Assembly: GCA_964017145.1 (NCBI GenBank) | Contig: OZ024842.1 | Location: 1-64,000, forward strand | Source: Agrocybe praecox | Taxonomy: Eukaryota; Basidiomycota; Agaricomycetes; Agaricales; Agrocybaceae | DNA: 64,000 nt | Direction: 5' to 3' | In this document: one piece after another, positions 33,638 through 46,992 of the stretch | Layout: every line of letters begins with the position of its first letter | Position numbering within the stretch: position 1 is the stretch's first letter | Made by a program: the position numbers and the translations under genes | The notes under the pieces: model-generated | The model's input: the letters and a program-made list of their open reading frames with translations, nothing else | What the model was told of the DNA's origin: nothing | Databases searched by the model: none

Positions 33638-34878
33638 CTAAATACCGCGCTTCGACATAGCATCGGGTGGGCAGCCCCAAACGATTATCCAATGGATATT
33701 CAATGACAGACTGTCGCTTCCATCCTTGTTCTTGTATATTCCAATGGTGTGGCCAACTGTGACGCAGGAACCGTCGGGGACGTCGGTTTCTCCGCCCCTG
33801 TAGAGCGGTAAACCCGCAATGTCGTCTAGGTCCTCTGACAACACGAAATTCCCAACAGTGGCATCGTATATTGGGACTAAGAAAGTATATTTAGATAAAG
33901 TTCCCGTACGTCATATATCATGATTGGACTTACCATTGTCATATGGGCCCAGGCTGGTACGGACATGAGTGACGCGTCCCAATGCAGAGCTACCCCCGGC
34001 CACGGCTGGAGAGGTAGATGTGGAAGACAAATTGCGGTTCAAGAAACTCTGCAATTTGAGACTGGTCGAAGGTTTGCGTTGAGGTGATGCTGCATTGAAA
34101 ACGTGATGAATACCCACATATTCTAAATGGTTTAAACAGAGTCTAACGTACCCATATCGGCAGCCCAAGTGCTAAAGGTTAGCGCTGAGTTGGAGTAGCA
34201 GGGTGCAATGATGCTCCGGAAATCGAATGATCGGCTGAGAAAGGCGACGTAACGCTCGAATTCTACCCTATGAGGGAGCAGTGTCAACTGTTTGCTAATC
34301 GAGCTCTTGGAGTCGTACGAGTTGATGTGACCCCTGAATATGTCGCATGACAGGACACATCCCGTCATCAGGGACATCATACAAGACGTTCGTTGCTTAG
34401 GGAAGACGATGTAGAGTCCGGGGGCAGAGGTGGACGACATTTTTGCTTTGATTTCTCCCACCGCAACGGAAGATGGTGCAGCTCTTGATGGGTTGAAGTA
34501 AATATCCTTCGAAGAAAATATGATTGCATCTTTGATCTTCCTGGTCGATGGGCGGGAACACCGCGACAGTCAGTAACCCATTATAGTGCATGTCAGAAAT
34601 TTCAAGCTCCTCACTTCATCACGGTTTCATCCGCCGATATCAACTCTCGCCAGAGGCTGAATTCAAATAGTCCGACTGTACTGTCGCCATTGAGGGGTTC
34701 TAAACAGGCAGGTCTATACACAAAAACATGATCAGTGGGAAGCAAAGGAGAATGCCATGATACGCACTCCAGATGGGGCAGCTTAGCGTACGTATCTGCC
34801 AAGCTAATATCTCGAGGAACCTCAACAGAGTGCGAGGGGGAACGCGCGGTGGGACTAATGAGTGTATCGAACGGTCAA
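33638..34878 (-). CDS. Uncharacterised basidiomycete protein (5' end uncertain)
   Basis: The last three exons are clear: from about 34461 down to 34152, 34089-33934 and 33875-33638, with GTACGT/GCAG and GTAAGT/TTAG introns joining in frame. Landmarks are IISPCYS-like IIAPCYSNSALTFSTW, a Ser-rich linker, VPIYDATVGNF, then PDGSCVTVGHTIGIY and SLNIHWIIVWG. This ending matches a widespread mushroom family of unknown function that I recall with (V)TVGYTVN and SLN motifs. An upstream exon (34878-34613, PRDISLADTYAKLPHLECVS) probably belongs to it. No function can be assigned. Confidence 0.5.
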
Positions 34879-36413
34879 GCGGATAAGGATAATATACAAA
34901 CAAGCATATTGGCAACTGACCTTGAAGACGAGTCAGGGACATCTATGGGTCCTTCATTATCCGGAGTAAAACCCTCCAAAGTAGTGGAGCTAAGAAAAGA
35001 GCTTAGACGGATTACCGCAACAGTACGGTGAGAAGATAACATGTCGACAAAACACACACCTTCCGTCGTTCTCCGCTCGAGGATCGGAGTTATCGCTAGA
35101 CTGGATCTCGGGCGTAGCAATTTCCCCTCGATCGTCTATTGTATGAGGTAATTTCTTCGCGGCCCTGATATCAGATTAAGTTGAGATTGGGTTAAAATTG
35201 GGCGCCTGTCGCTAAATTCACGACTCACTCTTCTCTATCTGGCAAATCGGCATCGGCGGCAGATCTTTTGCTAATATCTCGTGTTGGTTACGGAAAAAAC
35301 GGACTTGGAAAAGTCAGAACTTACCCTCCACTGCGAGGCATAATAGAACATGTGCGACTTTTATTGCCGGAGTTTGCAGACATGGTCCAGGTGCGCTGAA
35401 GTTGGATTGGATTGCTTTCCGGTGTATATTACAATACCGTCTTCCTGTAGAGATTCATGGTGAGTGGGTACTAGGTAGCGTGTAGATTAAAAGACGCGTG
35501 TCACACATACCGATTGAGAAGAAATATCAACGATAGCGCTATAGCGGCGAGTGGAAACGGTGACTTGACACAATTTTCCATCGACGTGCCTCTTTATAAC
35601 CTTCGGCACTTGCGTACGCTCCTGCTCAAGTTGTGCTACGCGGACGAGTCGTGTAGCCCACGTCCGAGATGTTGGGATGTGGATAGATCAAACGAAGGGG
35701 GCGAAACTTCTCAAGATGGCACCACAGCAATCCAATCGAGATTCAACAGAGATGAAAAGTACGATATCCGATTATATTACATTGTAGCTCCGCATAACGT
35801 GATGATATGTCATACAAGATTCGATCGTTGTTGTTTTTTTATTTATTTGCATGCTGACTGGTAAACATATATACAATTCTTACGTTGAATGTCAGCCACC
35901 TATTTGATGATAGAGTTTCCCCACAGCGGGGTACGGCATTGATAGATCCAACTAACCTATCGTCTGGTGGGGTATCAATCTGTCCTATGTTTTATCCTTT
36001 TCTCTTCAGTTTTTACGAATTGACCTGTGTTCCTGTTTCACGCACAAGCGGTGCCTCCTGCTCGTTTTCGAGAGTATTTGCAACAACAAAAAAAGGTCCA
36101 CCCGAATAATAACTAAAACTCCATCAACCGGAGGAATTCCAATCCGTTTCGACGAGAATCAAGCCACATAAGATTGACTTTTCCTCTATGAATTATATGT
36201 GTCGATGTGATTCACGCGAAGAGTGGTGTCATGCCAAAGACGATTCCACGGAGAAGCGTTTTGACGATTATGGCAGAGTAACTTCAGGTTATAACGTACT
36301 TAGATACTTGGAGTACATAGAGATGCAGTAGGGTAATTGAAAGAAACGGCGCTCAGTCCGGCCAAATTTTTCTGAAACATAATCAGTTGCTGTCGCATGC
36401 ACGTATAAAGACA
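34879..36413. other. Intergenic region with a possible LRR-like remnant
   Basis: An open frame near 35514-35864 contains LYNLRHLRTLLLKLCYADES, which is leucine-rich-repeat-like, but no supporting exons were found. Nothing else is convincing. Confidence 0.3.
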
Positions 36414-38572
36414 ATGAACTTCGACCAATGTCTCACCCATAAAATCAGCACGCTCGAGTCCAGAATGAACGAGCCATACAATAGAGACATTGCTGGTGAG
36501 TGTCGGGTTGCATCTTTTGTCCCCGATTATTATAGCTTACTGGGCTCGCTCTCGGGGCAGCCAACATACTGGAAAGAGCTCTCCAAAATGGAGACGGCAG
36601 ATGTTTGACGCGTTTATTCGAGGTCAGGAGACTTCAATCAAGTTACATGTGGCTACCGGTTTGGCTGACTCTTAACAAATAACAGACAGTGAGCGTAGCG
36701 AACTGTCTGGATTTCCAAGTCTGCGAAGTCGCAAAGCCTCGATCTTTTATGATTTGCCGTACCAGCAACCCTGGATCGATCCCACCTCTCCCAAATTCGA
36801 ATATAATATCCTTCAAAGGGGTCTTGGAATCGAAATCACTCCCGCCCTTCGCAGTGGATGATTTGTACAGCCATAGCAGTCACATTTCTATATGAATATT
36901 GGTAGCTGCCCAACACTATGATACATCCAGAACGGTACTTGCCAGGCCTGGTAGTTGCCAGACTCCTCTATTTCACTGCCTATATGGCTGACTGGTCATG
37001 TGCTGTGACTAGTTGTTACTGATTGCATCAAAATACAAAATCATGACTTTTTGCTTGCCTCTATTTACACATTCAGGGTCCACTGCCACAATTTTATGGC
37101 CTCAAATACAAACAAATAATAAATAAGCCATGATCAGCCACCAACACACCCAAACACCAGACAATCTAAGACTTAAATGAAGTCACAACCAAATACCTCA
37201 ATAAGGCAAGTGAACTTCCGGACTTTGAGATTTTTGTGTAAAGGGCCATTGATGCCTAATGATGGCAACTAAGACAAGACCAAATAAGATCAAATCTATT
37301 TTTAGGCCGTTCCATTTTTAGAACACTTTACATGTTTGGATAGTTCAAGCCTAAAATGGTATGGTCCACATTTTTTGATGATTTTAGGACAAATATTTGG
37401 CTCTGTATAAATATTTTGATTATTTATTTTGATTTGTATCCGGCTTTCTGCGGATATTTTGTGTTTTGTGGCTGAACCATTGATGGTTATGTAATAAAAA
37501 ATATTTAGCATAGCTTTTGAATCTTTCTCTACAACTTTGATTTTTGGTGGCTGTGCACCAGATCACATGACTTTCACATGACGACAGGTGGCTGTGCACC
37601 CAATCACATGATTATCACATGATAATAGACATCTACATGAAGTTGGACTGGCAACTGCCAGGCCAGGCAAGTACCATTCTGGATGTATCATAGTGTTGGG
37701 CAGATACCAATACATCATATATAAAAAGGACTGCTCTAGGTGGATTTGTACGCATCTGTTTGTCCTGTTCTATTAATGCACCATACTTATTAATTTTAGT
37801 CCCAGAAATCCCGCCAGACTTAAATACAAGCGGCAGGTAGCCGCTATTTCGGGCTTAAACTTACCGGCGTTCGAAGATGGCATAAGGAACTTGGCGGTCC
37901 TTCATGATATGTTGGCACGTCACTTTCCGGAGGGTCAACTAGAACCTTGGACGCCAAACATATCCAAAGGGTCGATGATCTTCGAGGCAAGCAACAGGTT
38001 ATTTACCCCTACTTATGATATGAGTGAAGGCATGGACATCGACTTTCCGATGGAGTGGAATATCAACAAGAAAATTCTGAAAGCAAATGGGGATAAATTC
38101 AAGTTTACGGAGGACAACCTTGTGTCGTACAATGTCAAACTATTGGAGGACAATACAGGAAGGCAAGTGTCTGAATGTTGTCATTGCATTTAATCACTAA
38201 TATACATATTATATGGTAAATTTGAACAGCTTCCGCCCAATCTCTCCTGCCAGGCTTCGGGTGGGCGACATTGTCCAGATCGATTTCTATGTTACGGCAG
38301 TTCGGGTAGGCAAAGAGAGGTATCGAATGATGTTGAAGCTGAAAGGCCTGACTCTGATCGACGATTCGTGCTCCAAGGTAAGCTCAAAAGTTAAAGTGTA
38401 GGATGGTATTTTGTTGACAGTATTTGTGTTGTAGATGGCGTCGCTGACGCAGATCCAACAGCAGATGTCGCATGCGAAGGCGTCTTCTGCCATGAAAAGA
38501 TGGAATAGCGAGATCGAGGATGTTGACAGCGAGGAAGTTGCGAGGGTGTCCAGGATGAGAATCGACGCCTAG
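36414..38572 (+). CDS. Uncharacterised basidiomycete protein split by a TIR element
   Basis: The upstream exons are 36414-36495, 36536-36622 and 36686 to about 36855, ending in ILQRGLGIEITPALRS. A 0.86-kb TIR element then intervenes. The downstream exons are 37800-38162, 38230-38377 and 38435-38572 (KYKRQVAAISGLNLPAFEDG, RVGDIVQIDFYVTAVRVG, MLKLKGLTLIDD). In the mushroom family I recall, the GIGIEIT segment and the VGDIV segment belong to one protein, so I join them. The intron after 38162 uses a GC donor (AG|GCAAGT). A normal 60-nt intron starts at 37740 just after the element, whereas the upstream exon has lost its GT donor. Function unknown. The allele is probably damaged. Confidence 0.55.
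36876..37734. mobile_element. TIR element copy 1 (MITE-like, ~0.86 kb)
   Basis: The ends form terminal inverted repeats of at least 65 bp (TGCCCAACACTATGATACATCC at both ends). The interior is AT-rich and non-coding and shares blocks with the elements at 47063 and 55577, such as GACTTTTTGCTTGCCTCTAT and CTCAAATACAAACAAATAAT. It sits at an exon-intron border of the surrounding gene. Confidence 0.8.
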
Positions 38573-41380
38573 AAAATTTTCTGTAAATAGACACATAGTA
38601 CGCATGATATTCGTCAAATAGGAACTATGATAGAGTTGTCAATCGGCTGCGTATTATGGGCAGGTACACGTACTCATAGATCTTTTCCTGGTGACTGTTT
38701 CGCCGAAGTTGCCTGCATCCTTCTTCGCAACAAACTTTGCCCTTTTGCCAGAAAGTACTGTGTGCGTGTTATCGTACATGGTCGAATCCAGCGGCGAAAA
38801 CGGTGTTTCGAACGAAGTCATCCTTTTGCAGACGAACATACGGATGGTATTCGCAGGATATGATGGGTTCCCCCATTAACAACAAGTAAACGGGACGAAA
38901 AGGAAGAAGGCTAATCAGTAGATTCTCAACGTTGGTCCCATCGAAAGCTTGAAAGGCCATAGAGAAGAAGAAATTTCGTCCGATGCGGCTTAGTCATGAT
39001 CGCTTGTGTACCAAGCTTGAAGGAGCCCGCCAACTTCTTCGATTTCGTTGTGTTTCCGTGCAATTCCTTCAGCTTCGTATCTCTTAGTTCCTACGCCAAC
39101 TAGTGGGATGTGTCCAGGATAGCAAGTAGAACATTTGGAGTAGCCCAGTGAGCAAAATGAAGGAACATGGTTGCAGGCGAGTACTACTATGGAGAACATC
39201 ATCGTTTATTTTACTGTTGCTTATCCGTAGTGAAGCTCGTCGACGCAAGCAGTCCAACAAGAACTTCATGTTGCGTACTTGCACTGATAGTTCACATCAT
39301 TATCTCTAGAAGTGGCTATCAGCGGTACAAACATTTGCCTTCGAGATCCACTACTTACCGATGTCAGTCGCTGCCTTTACGCTCAGCGCCATGTATAACC
39401 GTTGACATACACGAACACCATTACTTCGGTCACACAATCTGGTATAGAAGGTATTGAGGTGCGTTCTAGACTAGCTTGTGAGGACCATTTCCCGTAACGA
39501 CGTATATTTTTATGTTCCGCTCTGTCCTTGAACATTGTACCATCAATGACAAGATTAAACGTTGCCAATAAAGCCACTCACTGGGATAAAGTCAGTTGTC
39601 AAATCACTTACTGTTGCCAGGTATAAACCACCGAGCGTACTTCCGGACCAGAAGACAGTACCCTTTGTACGAAAGCGTCGTCAATACTTCGGTTCGTAAC
39701 GGATAACCCAGGCTATGCGAGTAGCGGTCGATTTCAATTTCTGGAGAGCTGAATTATTTGTGGACTTTCTCAGGTGCTACGAAGACACTGAATGTTGCTG
39801 ACGCTGCTCCCTTCTCCGCCGATTCATCTCGAAAAAAAAAGTTTGCTGGGGATATTTGTCCTTGTGGCGGTGCCATACTGCTTGCGGCGGCTGACTGGTC
39901 TCCTTGGGCGTCTGTTACGCATCAGCTGGTATCGACTCCATTAAAAATGTAGCAATGCATGGGTAATATGGACCCACCTCTTTGAATTGCTATTGGCTTG
40001 GAAGTCAAGAAATATTTACTTTAGCGCGCTACGCTAAAAAAAACCCCGCCTTGCGGATTCAAGGTCCTAGGTGGTTGTTCTGCGTTGACGCTCGTCAATG
40101 CTAATATATTCACAGCATTGCTCCGGGCTCGAATAGTAACACGGTAGGTGATACTGAACGTCCTCAAAACGCGCTTGAATCTTGGGTCATTGGGCTACAG
40201 CAGCCACAGTTCAATATCATAACTCGGCTGCGAATTCAAGCCAATGGGACTCCTCGACCCTCGATTGTCGTGGTGGTCTATGCCTATGAACGCTGTTGAG
40301 CAAAGGACAGAGTAGGTTCCCTGAAACCTTGGCCGGGCTATATGGTGGAAGGAACTCCCTCGTTTACTCATGCTGTCGCTCTTTTCCATCCGTTTCCAGA
40401 AAATCTTCTCGTCGAGCACTGGACCAGGATCGACGGACTGCATTAGACGCCGTTTTAACAGCTGCTTAGATGCTGATAACGAGTCTTATTCCTGGCATTA
40501 TCCTTCACCTTCAGGTACGTGAATGGGACCTTATAATCCTCCTTCATTTGGCGTGCCAATGGGAATGGGTTCTATAATGGGCCGGGGTGAACAATGTTGT
40601 GTTTTTTGCATGTTCGACCGGGCCAGTAGGCATCCAATAACGTTGTCGAGAGTTCTGTGAGTCGTCGCTGGTATCGGTGACTGAATACTGAGCACCGTAG
40701 ACGTTTTAGGAAGAGGTCTGTCGCATAAAGAAAAGAAGAAGTGGGAGGAAGTCCGTCGTATAAAGAAAAAAGGAGGCAGGTGAGATAGAACATCCCTGAA
40801 ATTTTCTAATTCTTCGACAAGACCATACGTGGAAAGTCGACGATGTTGAGAGCTAATAGTAGAGATGGGTGGGTAAGAGCCCATGGCCTGTATTAGAACG
40901 ACGCGCCTTGCCTGTCGTCTGACAAATCCGCACAGCTCGACAAACGGCTAAACATGGGAAGGTAAAGTTCTTGCCCATATCCCGATTCGTGTCACCTCCT
41001 AACCACGTAATACACCAACCCTTTATCCTTGGTTGGACCGTCTTTCGTGCAGCCAGACAGCACTCGTATAACCCATCCTCTACGGCCGAGCTTGTAACCC
41101 CCTCCCACCTTACACGCCGCACAAGAAGGTACCAGCCTCCCGCGCACATCACCCAGAGTCTTGAATTCCATATATCTGTCCAAGGGAAATGACCCATAGT
41201 TGTGAGTCTATTGGTTCTCCATATTGATGAATTTAACACTTATACAATATTATCGTCCATATAGAAAGGGTTGTGGCATATAAAGCAACAGTTTTTGTGC
41301 CTCTCCTCTTGCTCATTTCATTAATATTGTCGCCCTCTTAGAATCACTCTCTTGTGAAGCTGTCGGTCAACTGGTCGATC
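38573..41380. other. Long intergenic region, no supported genes
   Basis: Open frames here (for example near 38690, 39170, 40200 and 41000) are short, overlap each other on both strands and show no domain or splice logic. Decayed genes may be present, but none could be identified. Confidence 0.4.
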
Positions 41381-42531
41381 ATGGGCATACTGAAGAACGA
41401 ACACGACGACGTTGCGTGGATAGGTTTGTTTTTTCCTTCACCCAAGTTGTTTTCTTCGTTAACCGTTAAAGTAGTAGTAATACAGATTCTAGCTGTGCTT
41501 GCGGTGACGGCTACACTGTGGAGAATACTATACCGTTATCGGTGGATGGGACTATGGATGGACGACCACATAGTGGTGGTGGTTGCTCTAGGATCTCTAG
41601 GCATGATAACTATTACTGCCGTAGCTCGTAAGTGTTATATGACATTGGTGTCGCCGTCCTGACTAAAGAAAATCAACTTAATAGCTACAATTTCGAACGG
41701 AGAAAATTTAGGATTATTGTATTGGGCGTCTCTCAACGTCAAATTGGCTGTTATATGGTATGTGACTGTAGTATTTGTTCCAGAGTTCCATATCGACGCT
41801 GCTTTCTTTTGCAGGTCAACAAGATTCGCGGCGATAATGTCAATAGCTCGGGTGTACCGACTCGAACACCTGAAGGTACAAACTATGTATATTTTGCTGT
41901 GCTCCATGTTCCTTCTCGCCCTCCCTCTGGCTGGGTTCTTGTCGAACTACCCGTGCGCTAGGGATTTGTCCTGGCTGGCACATGAAAACCCGATTTGCCC
42001 GCTTGCGACATCGTCGTATTTGACTGTATTTGCCAGTAGGTATCTCACTTCTAAAAAATATTATGAATGGCTAATTGCAATTTTTCAGTCGAAGTCATTG
42101 TCGACTTGCTCTTGGCATTGACGCCATTTCACCTGTTGAAAAATCTATGGCGAACGAGCGCAGATGGAAGACGGGTGGTTTTCGCCACCTACTCTGCCAC
42201 AGTATGGTTACTAATTATCAATGCGGTAACGACCGCCATTATATTCCTTCCTCAGCCTTTTGGGGTACGCAAACTGATCTTTGTAATGCACGTCAATGTG
42301 GGTTCCTTCGAACTCTGTTATTATCAGTACAACACTCATATTGCTCTTTAGGTTATTGTGTGTGTGTTATCTTCCAACATCGGGGTCATCGCAGGGCACA
42401 TCCACAGAGGGTTCAAACCTCCGGCCCTGGCCCATACGAGGGAGAGCAGGCACACACAGGGTCAGGACGATGCAGAAACAGAGGCTGCGCAGTCGTCGGG
42501 CTCAATCATTGAGTTCCGAGACATGTTATGA
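41381..42531 (+). CDS. Rhodopsin-like seven-transmembrane protein, basidiomycete family
   Basis: The start is the ATG at 41381 (MGILKNEHDDVAW). Exons join through introns at about 41630-41689, 41760-41815, near 42035-42090 and near 42275-42350. The protein is mostly hydrophobic helices: VLAVTATLWRILYRYR followed by LWMDDHIVVVVALGSLGM, YWASLNVKLAVIW, RFAAIMSIARVYR, YILLCSMFLLALPLAGF, EVIVDLLLALTPFHLL and VWLLIINAVTTAIIFL. The spacing of an Asp-Asp after helix 2, an Ala-Arg-Val motif after helix 3 and extracellular Cys residues fits the fungal rhodopsin-domain family (PF20684-like). The hydrophilic tail ends SGSIIEFRDML before a TGA. It probably lies in the plasma membrane; ligand unknown. The gene at 46993 is a relative. 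Confidence 0.6.
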
Positions 42532-45500
42532 ATTGGGGAGAGCACTCCGGGGATATGTTGAGGTGACAGTGGGTGCCCAGTCTTCTTCGGAGCGCCGTCT
42601 CAGCCAGTGACCACCGGAGTATACAGTGTGTAATTATATTTATTCCTTTCATATCATCTCTGCCACCCTTTCTGCTGCGCCCGTCTACGATTTTATTTAT
42701 TGTGGCACCATTTGATTAATCTCTGACTTTTGTTCGTCGTCATATAACTTATATTATGTTATATTATGTGAATGTTTGAACCCCGAGGCGAAACCTTAAC
42801 GATTATTAATTTTTTTTTGTCATCTATCCACTTCCTGTACATGGCGGCTCTGTAAAAGAAATTTGTTTCAAACACCCAGTTTGGTTATGTTGGGTGTGTT
42901 ATGATATAAAGCATACAGTCATTGTCTGATGAAAAAAATTCACTGCTTAATTCGACATGCGTGATTCCGACGTTATTGATATTGTCAACGAGCTGCGCCT
43001 TTACAGACCAGTATGATCTTCTTGCGTCACATTCATAGGCTGTTGCTGATGGACAATACCTTTCAAGCAAGTACCGAGATATACGGGCCTCTTATTTGGA
43101 TCCCAATGTGATGCTCCGTATATAGTACCAGTACCGTGCGACACCGGTTTCACACGGGCAAATAAGCCATGTGAGCTTGCGATAGAGACTTGGATGAGGG
43201 TTTTTTTGATCCTCTCGCCTCATATTGTCGATCTGGATGATTCCAGTATCACTGTACCCGAAAACACCGAAAACACCGAAGTTTTCTATACCATTTATTT
43301 TGTTGATCAGGTTAGTCCCCTGAGTGTCACTTACCCGAGATACTGTTCAATTAACATTAAAGGCACAGGACTGTGGGCCAGTACAGTGGAACTACAACTC
43401 TCTTATTAGTGAGATGAGTGGTATAGTGAATTGTAACTGGTACGGAACAGTACTTGTCATCAAACACAACCGACATTCTCTGCTCAACGTCACAGTGGAT
43501 GAGTACCCAAAAATTCAGGATATTGTCATCAAGTGAGTTTAGTCTTATCTGTCTGTTCCATCATATTTACGTTTGCAATAGGCACCTTGACATTTTAAGA
43601 CTCACTCTCCAGGCGTAAGATCCGAACAAAAGGAGACCATCATTGGCATTTGTATCTTACCACTAGCATCACATAGTGCTAGTCAATTCAATAGATTTAT
43701 TCATGGTAAAGTTTGAAGGCCTGTCAAAGATAAGGAATATTTCTTTCGCGAAAGATGCGAAAGACATAAAACTCGGAGGTGTCTTTCAAAAGTGAGGTAC
43801 ATGTTTTAGAAAGATATGCCTCTTCTTTAAGAGACATCAAACATCTTTGTAGAGCACATCTTCGGCATATTTATACATCTTTTGCATCAAATTTTCCAGT
43901 CAATATTATATGTAACCCTACTCACAGGATGCACTACTACTCGAACTACTCACGCACCATCAGAATGTCATACCCAATACACTGAACATGAAGTTGAGTT
44001 TCAATGACCATCAACAACCACATGCACCCAAATGTGCACCAATAATGTACAGAAAAAATGAACAGTGGGAGAACGATGTACCAAAGACATCAACTCTGCA
44101 GGGCCGAAGTCTGTTTACGTCGGCGTTATTTCGTCGGTACATTGATGAAAATAAATAAGGGCAGGACGACATACTGAAAATTTTAACATGGCAAGTCTGT
44201 TGTCTGCAGTTGCTATTGTTTTCTCAGCTATGTTGTCAAGGAAAGCAAGGAGCGTACCGAGGTTGTGTTCCTTCATCAAGAATGGGTAAGATCTAAGACA
44301 TGATACGAACTAGTAAGCCTCAACCACTTCGCAAAATGCCGAGCAGGCCTTCGAAACTAAAGACACACGGCAGCCAGTTAGTCATTAGATAAGAGATGAG
44401 TTATCAATACTCACTGCATCATATTCCAACAATGAAACGGCAGTAGAACAATGTTGAGGACGCGATGGAATGAAGTGAAGTGTCCTGGGGGGGGTCAAAG
44501 TTCAAGCAAGGAGGGGTGGTAGTGGTTAGTGGGGTACAGGAAGAGGCGGCAAGAATCGGACGAGTCATGATGCATGATCAACAATGTCACAAATGGTTAA
44601 CAGACCTATTGCGGCACTGGATGTACTTCTGAGGAACCAGCGAAGGTGAATGTTCATATTTGTAGAGGAACATTTGTGCGATGTACTCACTCCTGAAAGC
44701 GCATGCAACTAAACTGAAGCGCGACGCCCTCAGAGTCATAACGCTTTGTTACTAACATCACGTGAAGATGATTGCAGTTTCTGTAGCGGTGCTCTTACAT
44801 ATAGACCGACGTAAATTCCTGAACCAAAAAGCGCAAGTCCTGACGAAAAGGCGTGTTACTGAATAGTGTATTAGCACCACATCGTACATTGGAAGACCGA
44901 AACCCGGAAGAAGTGAAGAAACATCTACGTCATCAGAACGAACTTCACGACGAGTTGGACGAAGGACCGCCGACTGAGCAACTCGGGACTTAAAACTTAG
45001 AGGTGGAAATCATGTTGTCAGTACCACGCTCATATATTTCAAAGCAAGTGTCTAACGACTCACGAATACGGCAATTAAAATGCCAATCACTCCAAAAAGC
45101 AATGTATGCCAGTAAGATCCTGGCCTAATGGCGTTGCATGCAAACTTCTTGCGAATTTCACCGAATTAAAGGGGAGAGCTGACAAGCCAATGTCGATTCA
45201 GGACCATTTAGAGGTAGGAGGTTTGCTACTCTACACCTCTTATTTGTGGGTCGATTAACGGTGCTAGGAAGAATCTGAGCAGCACAAAGCGCCGCTCAGC
45301 GAATATGATAACAAGACGTCCAAGACCGTGAGCATCAGGGCATAAACACACTTGTCGGATAGGGAGACTTACGGGGGGCACAAACTCTTGCAGTCAAAGT
45401 AAACTTTTGTTCCAGTGGTTGGGCCTTGATGCTATGTGGAACCTCGCGATGCCGAGTAAGGTGGGTTCGATGGCCATTGAATGTTCAGTATTGTGACACT

Positions 45501-46992
45501 AATAAACCTATACGCCATCGTGGAACATGTCAGCGGTGAGTATAGGTGAATTTTGAGTTACTCTCTGTGTCTGTAAGCTGATTCTGGCTGCGGTACCAGG
45601 AAATGAGCCTTCCTCGTACTATCATCAAAGAACGTAGGTTGCTCAATGACCCATACAACGAAGGCCTTTTCCTAAAAGTGTTCTTTGAGACAAACTGACG
45701 TTCTATTAAGATAATACTCTGGGGTGGTAAGCGCGTACTGATGAATCACTGTTTACATACCTGAGATCTCTACGGTTCAATGGGATGCTGTAGAGGAACC
45801 TTCCGTCTTGGCCATCTAGTAGGCTCCTGGAGCTCGGCGCATAGTCGACTCCAGAACGGATTGGCGAGTACAGTCCATTTCTTCTAGGATAAAGTACATT
45901 CTCCTTGACCAGTACTAGACCTGTTACACCGAGTGCCAATTGGGACGTATAGCTAGTAAATATTGTACAGAGCGACAAGGTAAGCAGAGTTTTCGGTCCA
46001 GGTCGTTCCATCCTCTGGGTACACTCTGGGTACATTCATGCGGCACAGATGGCGCTCTGGAAATTGGGTTAGAAACAGGATAACTGCCCTTTGGTCCAGG
46101 AGCATCAATTTTTGACCTTGGGTAACCCCCAATACAGAGCTTGTGGGAGACGCGGACCAAAGGGAACAAGTATCGAGTGCCGAAAGAAGGTAGGAGAATG
46201 TGTTCTCACCTGTTGTAACCGTTGACTATATTAATTTGTCTTTTGGGAGGCAGACTCGCATTTCTTTTGCTTTCAGAAGATGATGTGGAGGAAGAAATGG
46301 AGCGGTTCCAGATATAGAAGAAACGAAGCGGTTTCGTGTCTGCCATGCCTCGCTTCATTATATAATGCGCTCAACCAGCACCCGGCCCTCCGTTCACAAC
46401 CCCCCAGTCCCCCCAAACCGATGAAATGCACGTGTTCATGCAGAACGCAAGTAACAGCCGTGCCGTATTCCGAGTTTTCTTTTTTTGTCTGATTCAACAT
46501 ACATATTACTGACCTCCTCTTCCGTTGCACCTTGTCACTCTCTAAATGTAAGTCGCTCTCCCTTCCCATTTTAAGAACGCGCAGCTTAAGTATGCATATA
46601 CCCAGTTGGAAACATAAACGAGACCCCAAAGGTATATTACGTGCGTCTACTCTTCCCTCCTTCTAGCTTTCCCTGTTAAGGAGCCGAGGTAGAAAATTTG
46701 TACGAACGTATCTCACGCTAGCCACCGAGACATCTGGACTCTGGGGTCCATGACAAGATGTTCATACCTCCCGAATGAATATAAAAGCATGCACATACAT
46801 CTCCCGACCCCCCAACCCCCCTTTCCCACTATCCGCTACTCTCTTAATAATTTCTCTCTCTATAAAGGCAGTGGGCATCCTAGCGCTCACTAGCCTACCG
46901 CTGAACTCATATACGCTCTCTTTACATTTCTACAGCATCATCTCCTGGATCTCCCCTTCAGTGCTATATACCTCTTTGTTTTTGTCTGCACT
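42532..46992. other. Long intergenic region, no supported genes
   Basis: A piece near 43360-43536 (PVQWNYNSLISEM, LLNVTVDEYP) and one near 46035-45706 on the minus strand (LTLSLCTIFTSYTSQLALGV, one hydrophobic helix) could be remnants. Neither has a complete model. The rest shows no coding logic. The stretch just before 46993 is pyrimidine-rich, as is common upstream of fungal starts. Confidence 0.35.

Noticed and set aside
40080..40160. tRNA-like string GGGCTCGAATAGTAAC
   Set aside because: No acceptor, D or anticodon stems could be paired around it.
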